Shown here piece by piece: positions 8,466 to 15,273 of a DNA stretch of 16,726 bases (within the stretch, counting starts at the first letter, position 1; each line of letters opens with the position of its first letter). Position numbers and translations under genes: made by a program. The stretch comes from Bdellovibrionales bacterium (GTDB lineage Bacteria; Bdellovibrionota; Bdellovibrionia; Bdellovibrionales; UBA1609), in contig JAGRAA010000276.1 in the NCBI GenBank assembly GCA_020435185.1, positions 1 through 16,726 on the forward strand, given 5' to 3'. The notes beneath the pieces are model-generated. The model ran no database searches. It saw nothing but the letters and a program-made list of their open reading frames with translations, and had not been told where the DNA came from.

Positions 8466-9026
8466 TCAAAAAGCAAGTACGGTTTCACTCTGAGCATAAA
8501 ACTCACCCCATTCTACAGCTCTAAAGTCTTTTGCCAGTTGATTTATAGTTTTTTCTAGTATGGGATGTGTTTTATCTCCCCAAATTTCTGCTGCTGGAAC
8601 AACAAACTCTGGTCGATGATGAAAGTCGGGGTGAGGAAGGGTCACCTCTGGCGTCATAAGCGTGAGGTCATCATACATTAAAAGATTTAAACTAAGGCTA
8701 CGACGCTTTGCTTCTTTTTTAAACTCACTCTCAAAACTCTGAAAATAAGTCATGATTTTCTCAGGAGCTTCTCCACATTCGCTTAATAGCACCAAGCATA
8801 AACCACTATAACTATTCAAACTTCTTAAATCATGTATGTGTTCTATTTTATTAGGATTTCCTTTTACTGAATAAATAGAAGAAGCTTTGATTGGAGGAAG
8901 AATTTGGTCAGTTTTTTTTAATACCTCTTTAAGAGATTCTTGGCCTTGATTAGAAAACAACAAAATTGACCAGAGAACGGTTTCTTTCTTATCAATATGG
9001 TTTTCTAAAGTATCACTGTAATGCAT
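8466..9026 (-). CDS. HPPK (FolK)-like protein lacking the catalytic metal-binding aspartates
   Basis: A 186-residue homologue of 6-hydroxymethyl-7,8-dihydropterin pyrophosphokinase, the folate-pathway enzyme that transfers pyrophosphate from ATP. The C-terminal half is clearly HPPK: TLPHPDFHHRPEFVVPAAEI (129-148), keeping His132 and Arg138. The key RxxDxD-type block, RTLDLDIML in E. coli, reads RSLSLNLLM (109-117) here, so the two Mg-binding aspartates (D95 and D97 in E. coli) are Ser112 and Asn114. The N-terminal GSN motif is also altered (LLFSNQGQ). The reading frame is intact and full-length, so this looks like a maintained pseudoenzyme or repurposed protein, not a decaying gene. It overlaps dapB by 14 bases and is probably coupled to it. 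An active FolK would have to be encoded elsewhere. The homology is confident; the loss of activity is inferred. Confidence 0.82.
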   Translation of the reverse strand: MHYSDTLENHIDKKETVLWSILLFSNQGQESLKEVLKKTDQILPPIKASSIYSVKGNPNKIEHIHDLRSLNSYSGLCLVLLSECGEAPEKIMTYFQSFESEFKKEAKRRSLSLNLLMYDDLTLMTPEVTLPHPDFHHRPEFVVPAAEIWGDKTHPILEKTINQLAKDFRAVEWGEFYAQSETVLAF

Positions 9027-9711
9027 CCATCATAGAATAGCACCCAGCTGGTTTATCTTTCAACCACTTCGCTGCAAATACAGCTCCGTTTGCAAATACC
9101 GACCGGTTCATAGCTCTATGCTCTAAGATAATATGCTCTTCGTTAGATACAGCATTGATTTTGTGAATTCCAAAAATTCCTCCGGCTCGAACCGACACCA
9201 CTTGAGGTAAGTCTTTATCCAAAACGTTTATTAAGTCATTTTGCAAAGTAATCGCTGTGCCACTTGGCGCATCTATTTTTTTATTATGGTGAAAATCTTC
9301 GACCTGAAAATCAAAGTCCTTAATAACTGCCAATTGAGAAATTAACTTTCTTAAGACGTTTATTCCAACACTCATATTGGAACTCCAAAGAATTGGAATT
9401 GTTTTTCCGGCATTTTCTAAATTTACAAAATCTTCATTACTAAGACCTGTTGTTCCGCTCACTAATGGCACTTTGTTCTCTCTACACCAATTTACCACTG
9501 AACCAAAAATTCCCGCTGTAGAAAAATCTATAACCATCGGCTCACGACCCCCTAAATCAATATCTTGTATAGATTTTCTATTTTCAGCATCATTGTCAAA
9601 GGAGCTAGATACTCGATATAAAATGCGAAATTCAGTCTCTGAGTTTATAATTTTCTCAATCTCTTGCCCCATTCGCCCTGAGGCCCCAACCAATATAATA
9701 TCTTTTTTCAT
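9013..9711 (-). CDS. dapB: 4-hydroxy-tetrahydrodipicolinate reductase (DapB)
   Basis: Second step of the diaminopimelate/lysine branch: NAD(P)H-dependent reduction of the DapA product to tetrahydrodipicolinate in the cytoplasm. The nucleotide-binding loop is GASGRMGQ (9-16), followed by IDFST (61-65), GTTGL (86-90) and SSNMSVGIN (110-118). The catalytic block EDFHHNKKIDAPSGTA (138-153) has His141 and Lys145, matching E. coli His159 and Lys163. At 232 residues it is shorter than E. coli DapB (273). The ATG at 9711 follows AAAGG at proper spacing. It lies 10 bp after dapA, and its 3' end overlaps the folK-like gene by 14 bases. Confidence 0.97.
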   Translation of the reverse strand: MKKDIILVGASGRMGQEIEKIINSETEFRILYRVSSSFDNDAENRKSIQDIDLGGREPMVIDFSTAGIFGSVVNWCRENKVPLVSGTTGLSNEDFVNLENAGKTIPILWSSNMSVGINVLRKLISQLAVIKDFDFQVEDFHHNKKIDAPSGTAITLQNDLINVLDKDLPQVVSVRAGGIFGIHKINAVSNEEHIILEHRAMNRSVFANGAVFAAKWLKDKPAGCYSMMDALQ

Positions 9712-9721
9712 AAAAAACCTT

Positions 9722-10603
9722 TTATAGAATACCCAGTGTTCCCAATTCTGCTTTTAGCAGCTTCGCATTATCTTGTGACATTTTAGTTAAAGGCAACCTA
9801 CACTCCGCACTTCTTATGACGCCCATTTCTTGAAGTGCTTGTTTCACGGGGGTTGGGTTTGGCTCAACAAACAACAATTCATTGAGACGGTCATATTTTT
9901 TATATTCTTTTTTCACTTCATCAAAATGATTTATTGCTCTTTCACTTAGGCTAACAAAATCTCTAGGATAAACATGTGACGCTACTGAGATAACGCCTCT
10001 TCCTCCACAAGAGATAAACTCCATAGAAGTAGCATCATCTCCGCTGGTAAACAAAAAGTTCTCCTTCACTTTTGGCAAAGCCCATTTTATGTATTCTAAA
10101 TTTCCGCTAGCCTCTTTTATACCAATAATATTTTTTAATTCTTGCAACTTAATAAGGGTCTCTGGTTTCAATTCAGTAATTGTTCTTCCTGGGACATTAT
10201 AAAGAATAATTGGCAATTGGGTCTCTTTTGCGACCGCCTCAAAATGCAAACAAAGCCCTTCTTGAGTGGGCTTGTTGTAGTAGGGAACAACAACTAGTGC
10301 TGCGTCAGCACCCCATTCCTCAGCTTTTTTAGTAAACTGAATAGTTTTACTTGTACTGTTGCTTCCTGTTCCTACTATTAACGGAAATGAATCTCCAACC
10401 AACTTTCTTACTCGCAGAAAAATCTCTTTTACCTCTTCTTCAGATAAATTAGGACTCTCAGCAGTTGTGCCATTAACAACAAAACCCTTAACGCCACCAT
10501 CAACCTGAAATTTAACAAGCCTCTCTAGAGATTCAAAATCAACTTCCCCATCAAAAAATGGGGTAATCAAAGCCGTAAATATTCCCTCGAAACTTTTAAT
10601 CAT
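9722..10603 (-). CDS. dapA: 4-hydroxy-tetrahydrodipicolinate synthase (DapA)
   Basis: Condenses pyruvate with aspartate semialdehyde, the first committed step toward diaminopimelate and lysine. It is a 293-residue class I aldolase barrel of normal length. Landmarks are GIFTALITPF (7-16), NGTTAES (44-50) with the active-site Thr pair, VVPYYNKPTQEG (105-116), the catalytic Tyr135 in LYNVPGRT, the Schiff-base Lys163 in GIKEASG and SGDD (187-190). The ATG at 10603 is chosen because it follows AAAGGA and matches the family N-terminus; longer in-frame starts would add an unconserved basic tail inside the upstream gene. Its first 8 bases overlap the end of the LptM-like gene, suggesting coupled translation. 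dapB follows 10 bp later. Confidence 0.97.
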   Translation of the reverse strand: MIKSFEGIFTALITPFFDGEVDFESLERLVKFQVDGGVKGFVVNGTTAESPNLSEEEVKEIFLRVRKLVGDSFPLIVGTGSNSTSKTIQFTKKAEEWGADAALVVVPYYNKPTQEGLCLHFEAVAKETQLPIILYNVPGRTITELKPETLIKLQELKNIIGIKEASGNLEYIKWALPKVKENFLFTSGDDATSMEFISCGGRGVISVASHVYPRDFVSLSERAINHFDEVKKEYKKYDRLNELLFVEPNPTPVKQALQEMGVIRSAECRLPLTKMSQDNAKLLKAELGTLGIL

Positions 10604-10808
10604 TTTTATTTCCTTTATCTTTCTTCTTTTTTGTATCTTCATCAGAATCCTGTTCAATACTTTCCAGCAATAGCTTTTGGGTGGCGCCCTTATATGTGGG
10701 CTTACCTCTTCCCAAATCTACCGGTCTTTCTGGCGGCAACGGCTTCCCCTTGATGCCACACCCAAGGAAAGTCATAACTATTAAAAACAATAAACCTCTG
10801 TTCTTCAT
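10596..10808 (-). CDS. LptM (YifL)-like small lipoprotein
   Basis: A 70-residue lipoprotein. The signal sequence ends at TFLGC (Cys17), followed directly by GIKGKPLPPE, the short conserved motif after the lipidated Cys in the LptM/YifL family (GCGLKGPL-type). In enterobacteria LptM assists maturation of the LPS translocon LptD; that function is transferred here only as a possibility. The rest is short, with a charged Asp/Lys-rich tail. The ATG at 10808 overlaps the TPR-like gene by one base (TAATG). It sits just before dapA; in E. coli the lptM gene also neighbours a diaminopimelate gene (dapF), an interesting parallel. Confidence 0.8.
   Translation of the reverse strand: MKNRGLLFLIVMTFLGCGIKGKPLPPERPVDLGRGKPTYKGATQKLLLESIEQDSDEDTKKKKDKGNKND
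10611..10616 (-). promoter_or_regulatory. Ribosome binding site deciding the dapA start
   Basis: AAAGGA lies seven bases before ATG at 10603, inside the last codons of the LptM-like gene. It favours the 293-residue DapA over an 18-residue N-terminal extension. Confidence 0.75.
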
Positions 10809-11635
10809 TATTCACCCTCTTGGTTTTGCTTCGACTGCTTCACAACGCCTTCATAATAACTAGACATTACATTCATTTGATCGCAAGGATTTACATCCAA
10901 AAATTGATTTTGAACATCTTTTTCTCTGCACAGCGCTATATATTTTTTTGCCAGTCTTTCTCTTTCGCTTTTGCTTTCGGCATCTAAATTAGACCACTTA
11001 TAATAATAAAGGCGTGGATAAGAGGGATAAGTTTTAATCAGCGCTTCTAAGTTTTTTACAAGATCAATCTCTTTGTTCTTTAATTTGTCTTGAAGGTCTA
11101 AAGCTGCCAATTCAACATGTTGGCTAACTATACCTTTATCCAACCTTACCTCACCATATTGACAATAGTTCGCCTGACCAAGAAATACCTTTAAAGTTTC
11201 ATCAAAAGGATTAAGCTTCAAGGCCAACATGAGTTGCTCAATAGCCTGGTTACATTTTTTATTGAATAATAAAATTTTAGCGTAATGCTTTATAGCCAAT
11301 GTATTTTCAGGTTCCAATTCTATAGATTTCTTGATTAACACCGTAGAATTTTCATTTTTTTGCAAAAAATAAGATCTTGAAGATTCATAATCTTTCAATC
11401 CATCCTCTGTTAAAAACATTTCAGCTACTTGTTTAATTTTGTCTTTAAGTTGTTCTTTGAGTTTATTTTTTTTTGTCTTCTGAAACTCTACGATTAATAA
11501 ATCTAAAGCCTCTTTTTTGCTTCCCTTTACAACTAGGCTCTCGACTTTTTTATCAATTGCTGATCCAAAACTAAAAATAGGAATAGGAATAATTATTAAA
11601 AAAATAATAAAGTATGTTTTAATCTTTATACTCAC
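10808..11635 (-). CDS. Exported TPR-like protein of unknown function
   Basis: A 275-residue protein with an N-terminal hydrophobic segment (~8-25, ending FSFGSA), a likely Sec signal peptide, so it is probably periplasmic. Residues ~95-155 read as two helix-turn-helix TPR-like units (LEPENTLAIKHYAKILL, then LNPFDETLKVFLGQANY). The rest is helical and charged. No enzyme motif is visible. The start is GTG at 11635, overlapping the end of ftsK by 17 bases in another frame; no ATG occurs before the signal segment, and the ribosome site is weak, so coupling to ftsK translation is likely. It overlaps the LptM-like start by one base. TPR proteins often scaffold envelope complexes, but no partner can be named. 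Confidence 0.75.
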   Translation of the reverse strand: MSIKIKTYFIIFLIIIPIPIFSFGSAIDKKVESLVVKGSKKEALDLLIVEFQKTKKNKLKEQLKDKIKQVAEMFLTEDGLKDYESSRSYFLQKNENSTVLIKKSIELEPENTLAIKHYAKILLFNKKCNQAIEQLMLALKLNPFDETLKVFLGQANYCQYGEVRLDKGIVSQHVELAALDLQDKLKNKEIDLVKNLEALIKTYPSYPRLYYYKWSNLDAESKSERERLAKKYIALCREKDVQNQFLDVNPCDQMNVMSSYYEGVVKQSKQNQEGE

Positions 11636-13991
11636 TAATTAACACATCTCGTGGTTTACTTCCGTTTGCCGGACCCACAACTCCTTCACTTTCCATTATC
11701 TCAATTAACCTGGCTGCTCTAGGGTAACCTAACCTAAAGCGCCTCTGGAGTAAAGAAGCACTCACTGCTTTTTGGCCAGAAACAAATGAAACTATTTCAT
11801 CATAGCGCTCATCGTACTCGCTTTCCTCTTCATTCCCATTGAACGAATCATCCCCTGCAAAATCGTATCCGCCACCGCTTCCCTCTAATGCCTTCATAGC
11901 CAGATCATCATATTCCGGCTCTCCTTGGTCTATCCAATGATTAACGACTCGATTGATTTCTTCTTCACTCAACCATGCCCCATGATGCCTCTTTGGCTTA
12001 GAAATTCCAGGAGCTAAGAAAAGCATATCTCCTCGAGCTAACAACCTTTCTCCGCCGCTCTCATCTAAAATAATTCGACTATCCAACTTACTCGCAACTT
12101 TAAAACTAATTCTTCCTGGAATATTCGTTTTTATTAATCCCGTAACAACATCTTTTCTTGGTGACTGCATGGCTAATATAAGATGCATCCCACAAGCTCT
12201 AGCCATTTGAGCAAGTCTAACCACGCCATGCTCAACGTTGTTCTTATCTACCGCCATTAAATCTCCGAATTCTTCAACAACAATCACAACAAATGCCTGA
12301 GGAGAATAATAATAGGTTTCTAGATGTAGGTTATTCTCTTCTGCTTCCCGGTTCATCTCTTCATGCTCTTCAATTTCTTCCTTAGATAATTCACCTACTT
12401 TTCTATTAAACTCATCAATACTTCTAGCACCAAACTTAGACATTGACCGATAGCGCTTATCCATTTCTTTTATGGCCCACCTTAAAGCCACAACAGCTTT
12501 CTGTGGCTCTCTTATGGGTGGCATAATAAGATGAGGAATGTTGTTGAATATCGTCAAATCCACCTGCTTAGGATCAATCAAAATAAGCTTTAACGTTTTG
12601 GGCGAATGTTTAAAAAGCAATGCCGTCAATGTCGATACCACAAAGACAGATTTTCCTGATCCCGTAGTTCCAGCAACCAATAAATGGGGCATTTTTCGTA
12701 GATCAACAACCTTTGGTTCTCCGTCTGCTTGCCGACCCAAGGGAATAGGTAGAGACATCTCTGCATCCCAAAAATCCCCTTCTGAAATAATGTCTTTTAA
12801 ATAAACCGTCTCTTGAAAAGAGTTTGAAGTTTCTATCCCTACTACGTCTCGGCCAGGTATAGGAGCAATTATTCTTACCGATTCACTAGAAAGAGCCAAA
12901 CAAAGATCATCAGCTAAGTCTGTAATTTTGCTAATTTTAACATCTATATTGGGCTTAAATTCAAACAAAGTTACTGCTGGTCCAGGACGAATCCCGACAA
13001 CCTCTCCTCCCACATTAAATTGTTCGAATTTTTGGGTTAACAATCTGGCCTTAATTTTTATTTCTTTATCGTCTATTCTACTATTTTTTTGTTTCGATTT
13101 TTTTGGAGGATCATTTAAGTATTCAAGTTTTGGCATTTCCCAGTTTTCAACTCTTTTGGTGATACGTGGTTTTTTCTTTTTTGCCTTTTCTTTGTCTTTT
13201 TTAAAAATTTTGAAGCTCAACTGCCCTTCTTTAGGTTCACCTTCTTGTATTGAAAATTCTGTTGAAGCCTCTTCCTCTTCGATATCTTGATCAATTTTGA
13301 AAAAATTAGATTTCTCTTGGTAACTTTCTATAGTTTTTTCTAAACCGCTGTCTTCGACACCTTCTCTTTTGAAAAAAGAAGAGATTTTTTCCACCACTCC
13401 TAGTTCATCAATGAAACTAAAACTAATTACGTCTTTTTTTCCTAAAACTTTCTTCACTCCACTCCACGGAGCCGTTGACAGCTCAAGTAGAGTTTTCTCG
13501 GTATAAAAGACTAAAAGAATTAAAAAACTCGACCACAACAGCAGTGCCGCTCCCCAAAAATTAAAAATCTGTGTCAATCCGGCGGTTACAAGTTCTCCTA
13601 TAACCCCTCCCGTTTGAATTTGAGCCTGATAAAACTGTTTTTCAGGAAGATACAGCTCCATAAGACCCGTAAGAGTAATTAATAAAATGGTTCCCCAAAT
13701 AAAGGTCCATCGAGTCCACTCTAATTGTCTCCCTTTAAAAAATTTAACAGATGCTCGCACCGAAAGAAGTACTAATACCCAAGCTACTAACCCTAAAGAT
13801 TGATAAAGAACATCGGACAAAAACGACCCAAAAAAACCACAATAATTGCTCGCCAAGGAGCTATCCCCAAGAGTATTAAAAGAAGGGTCCTGTGGGTTAA
13901 AACTGAAGAGAGCTAGCCCTAAAAATAAAGAGATTGAGAGCCAAGCCAAACCAAAAATATCGTCTTTAAAGCGAGTAAATAAATCATTCAT
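11619..13991 (-). CDS. ftsK: DNA translocase FtsK with variant Walker B motif
   Basis: Septal DNA pump that clears and aligns chromosome termini during division. The protein has 790 residues. About four membrane spans lie in residues ~12-165. A charged linker (~180-310) follows, much shorter than in E. coli FtsK. The motor (~315-690) has Walker A GTTGSGKS (441-448), the LILIDPKQVDL block and RGDMLFLAPG. The C-terminal gamma domain (~728-785, LLQRRFRLGYPRAARLIEIM) is the winged helix that reads KOPS sites. Two departures: Walker B ends VVEEFGDLM (Glu573-Glu574, where the family has Asp-Glu), and the usual ATQRPS reads AMQSPR (607-612). The ATG at 13991 lacks a good ribosome site. It is the first gene of the minus-strand run through the dap genes. 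Confidence 0.95.
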   Translation of the reverse strand: MNDLFTRFKDDIFGLAWLSISLFLGLALFSFNPQDPSFNTLGDSSLASNYCGFFGSFLSDVLYQSLGLVAWVLVLLSVRASVKFFKGRQLEWTRWTFIWGTILLITLTGLMELYLPEKQFYQAQIQTGGVIGELVTAGLTQIFNFWGAALLLWSSFLILLVFYTEKTLLELSTAPWSGVKKVLGKKDVISFSFIDELGVVEKISSFFKREGVEDSGLEKTIESYQEKSNFFKIDQDIEEEEASTEFSIQEGEPKEGQLSFKIFKKDKEKAKKKKPRITKRVENWEMPKLEYLNDPPKKSKQKNSRIDDKEIKIKARLLTQKFEQFNVGGEVVGIRPGPAVTLFEFKPNIDVKISKITDLADDLCLALSSESVRIIAPIPGRDVVGIETSNSFQETVYLKDIISEGDFWDAEMSLPIPLGRQADGEPKVVDLRKMPHLLVAGTTGSGKSVFVVSTLTALLFKHSPKTLKLILIDPKQVDLTIFNNIPHLIMPPIREPQKAVVALRWAIKEMDKRYRSMSKFGARSIDEFNRKVGELSKEEIEEHEEMNREAEENNLHLETYYYSPQAFVVIVVEEFGDLMAVDKNNVEHGVVRLAQMARACGMHLILAMQSPRKDVVTGLIKTNIPGRISFKVASKLDSRIILDESGGERLLARGDMLFLAPGISKPKRHHGAWLSEEEINRVVNHWIDQGEPEYDDLAMKALEGSGGGYDFAGDDSFNGNEEESEYDERYDEIVSFVSGQKAVSASLLQRRFRLGYPRAARLIEIMESEGVVGPANGSKPRDVLISEYKD

Positions 13992-14108
13992 TTTAATAGT
14001 TTATGAAAATAATACGCTTTGGTAAAAGGTTCTTTATGAGATTTCTTGACTCTAGACCTGCTGAAATAATAAACATCACTAAATTAGACTTAAGGACGGG
14101 ACTTTTGT
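13992..14108. promoter_or_regulatory. Divergent promoter region between ftsK and queE
   Basis: This 117-bp spacer separates ftsK (minus) and queE (plus). On the plus strand TTGACT (14046-14051) is a good -35 match, but the candidate -10 hexamers after it (around 14067-14075) match only about half the consensus. AAGGA (14092-14096) is the probable queE ribosome site, 12 bases before the ATG. I see no preQ1 riboswitch pattern. Confidence 0.35.
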
Positions 14109-14747
14109 ATGATGAAAATTAATGAGATTTTTTATAGTATTCAGGGAGAATCTGGTTACATCGGTTACCCTACTGTTTTTGTAAGAACCTCCGGATGCCA
14201 CTTAAGATGCACGTACTGCGACACCCAATATGCTTACCATGAAGGACAAAAGCAATCTGTTGACGATATTCTGACTGAAATACAAAAATTTCCTGCTCAA
14301 TATATTTGTATTACTGGCGGCGAACCCCTCTTACAAAACGAAGTTTATAGCTTAATGAAAAAACTCTGTGATTTAAACTATAAAGTTTCTCTTGAAACCA
14401 GCGGCGATATTGACTGCAAAGATGTTGATGTTCGTGTAAAAAAAGTTATAGATATTAAAACTCCAGATAGCGGAGCCTTTGGAGCATTCGATGAAAAGAA
14501 TTTATCTTACGCCAATGTCAATACCGAATTTAAATTTATAATATGCTCCAAAAAAGATTTGATTTGGGCCGAAGAGTTTTCAAAAACACATAGTCTCTTT
14601 GAAAAGAGCTGCGTGTTATACAGTCCTTCTTATAAAATAGTTGATGAACAGTGGTTAGCTAGCCAAATTTTAGAGATGAGATCACTCGCACGATTTCAAT
14701 TTCAACTCCACAAATATTTATGGCCCTCAACGCAACGAGGGGTTTGA
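14109..14747 (+). CDS. queE: 7-carboxy-7-deazaguanine synthase (radical SAM, QueE)
   Basis: Converts 6-carboxytetrahydropterin to 7-carboxy-7-deazaguanine, the ring-contraction step in queuosine synthesis. It has 212 residues. EIFYSIQGES (6-15) opens the protein; the radical SAM cluster motif is GCHLRCTYC (Cys30, 34, 37), followed by TGGEPLL (69-75) and LETSGD (95-100). The family C-terminus QLHKYLWPSTQRGV ends the protein, so it is complete. Two adjacent ATGs (14109, 14112) are equally possible starts. No queC, queD or folE lies in this window, so its pathway partners must be elsewhere. A fis-like gene follows 99 bp downstream on the same strand. Confidence 0.96.
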   Translation: MMKINEIFYSIQGESGYIGYPTVFVRTSGCHLRCTYCDTQYAYHEGQKQSVDDILTEIQKFPAQYICITGGEPLLQNEVYSLMKKLCDLNYKVSLETSGDIDCKDVDVRVKKVIDIKTPDSGAFGAFDEKNLSYANVNTEFKFIICSKKDLIWAEEFSKTHSLFEKSCVLYSPSYKIVDEQWLASQILEMRSLARFQFQLHKYLWPSTQRGV

Positions 14748-14763
14748 AAAATTTATTTTTTTT
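14724..14763 (+). terminator. Possible terminator at the queE 3' end
   Basis: CCCTC (14724-14728) and GAGGG (14737-14741) form a 5-bp GC stem with an 8-base loop overlapping the queE stop region. A T-rich run follows (14752-14763), but about ten bases after the stem, so it is weak as an intrinsic terminator. Confidence 0.25.
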
Positions 14764-14846
14764 GATTTACTTTCATTCAAACTTTCAGTAATTAATCCAT
14801 TCGTTTCTAATGAAAATGAAAACATTAACGGAGCAGGTGCACATCT

Positions 14847-15140
14847 ATGAATCCAAGCCTTAACAACTCAAGCCATTTGTTTGTTGCTAATTTACATTCT
14901 GTCAGTTTAGAAAAACTGGTTAAATCTAAACTTGAAGTTTTATTTGAACAACAAACGGAAGCACAGGTTGAATTAAATGGTCTTTATAAAGTATTTATGG
15001 AGCAGGTAGAAAAGCCGTTAATCGAGTTATCACTTCAGGCAAACAAAGGTAATCAAGTGAAAACTGCTCAGATGCTTGGGATCAATAGAAACACCTTAAA
15101 AAAGAAAATCGATACTTATAAAATTAGAAAAAAAGCTTAA
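14847..15140 (+). CDS. Fis-like nucleoid DNA-binding protein
   Basis: A 97-residue protein matching Fis in length (E. coli Fis has 98 residues) and architecture. The N-terminal ~50 residues are variable. From ~51 the chain reads VEKPLIELSL, then ANKGNQVKTAQMLGINRNTL and KKKIDTYKI, the dimer helix plus helix-turn-helix of Fis and of NtrC-type C-termini. With no upstream AAA+ or receiver domain and a length equal to Fis, a stand-alone nucleoid protein or regulator is the best reading; a Fis-family paralogue with a local role is possible. The ATG at 14847 follows AGGTG at seven bases. It lies between queE and dnaB, not next to dusB as in enterobacteria. Confidence 0.88.
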   Translation: MNPSLNNSSHLFVANLHSVSLEKLVKSKLEVLFEQQTEAQVELNGLYKVFMEQVEKPLIELSLQANKGNQVKTAQMLGINRNTLKKKIDTYKIRKKA

Positions 15141-15163
15141 TTCATCTTTGATTTTTTCATCAA

Positions 15164-15212
15164 CGGGCTGCCTCAAGCAAGTTCAACCGGCATAGGTCCG
15201 TACTTTATTTTG
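15164..15212 (+). terminator. Imperfect hairpin with T-rich tail after the fis-like gene
   Basis: CGGGC (15164-15168) and TGCC (15169-15172) can pair with GGCA (15189-15192) and GTCCG (15196-15200), leaving a TAG bulge and a 16-base loop; one pair is G-U. TACTTTATTTTG follows. This fits a modest intrinsic terminator for the fis-like gene or a leader structure for dnaB. Confidence 0.35.
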
Positions 15213-15218
15213 TAGTAT

Positions 15219-15238
15219 AAACCTGATAATATAGGTTT
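15219..15238. repeat. Perfect 6-bp inverted repeat upstream of dnaB
   Basis: AAACCT (15219-15224) and AGGTTT (15233-15238) flank GATAATAT. The central GATAAT resembles a -10 hexamer, so the repeat could be an operator over the dnaB promoter or an RNA hairpin in its leader. No strong -35 is seen. It ends about 35 bases before the dnaB ATG. Confidence 0.45.
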
Positions 15239-15260
15239 GTGTCTTTATTTATTCATCTAT

Positions 15261-15264
15261 AGGG
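15261..15264 (+). promoter_or_regulatory. Ribosome binding site favouring the ATG start of dnaB
   Basis: AGGG lies nine bases before ATG at 15274 but only three before the in-frame GTG at 15268, so the ATG is the better start. Confidence 0.5.
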
Positions 15265-15273
15265 TATGTGGAT

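Noticed and set aside
10604..10657. An N-terminal extension of DapA by 18 residues
   Set aside because: The extra residues are basic, unlike the family N-terminus, lie within the LptM-like gene, and the ATG at 10603 has its own good ribosome site.
13992..14108. preQ1 riboswitch upstream of queE
   Set aside because: I looked for the small preQ1-I stem-loop with its A-rich tail and found no matching stem or conserved loop sequence; a covariance-model search would settle it.
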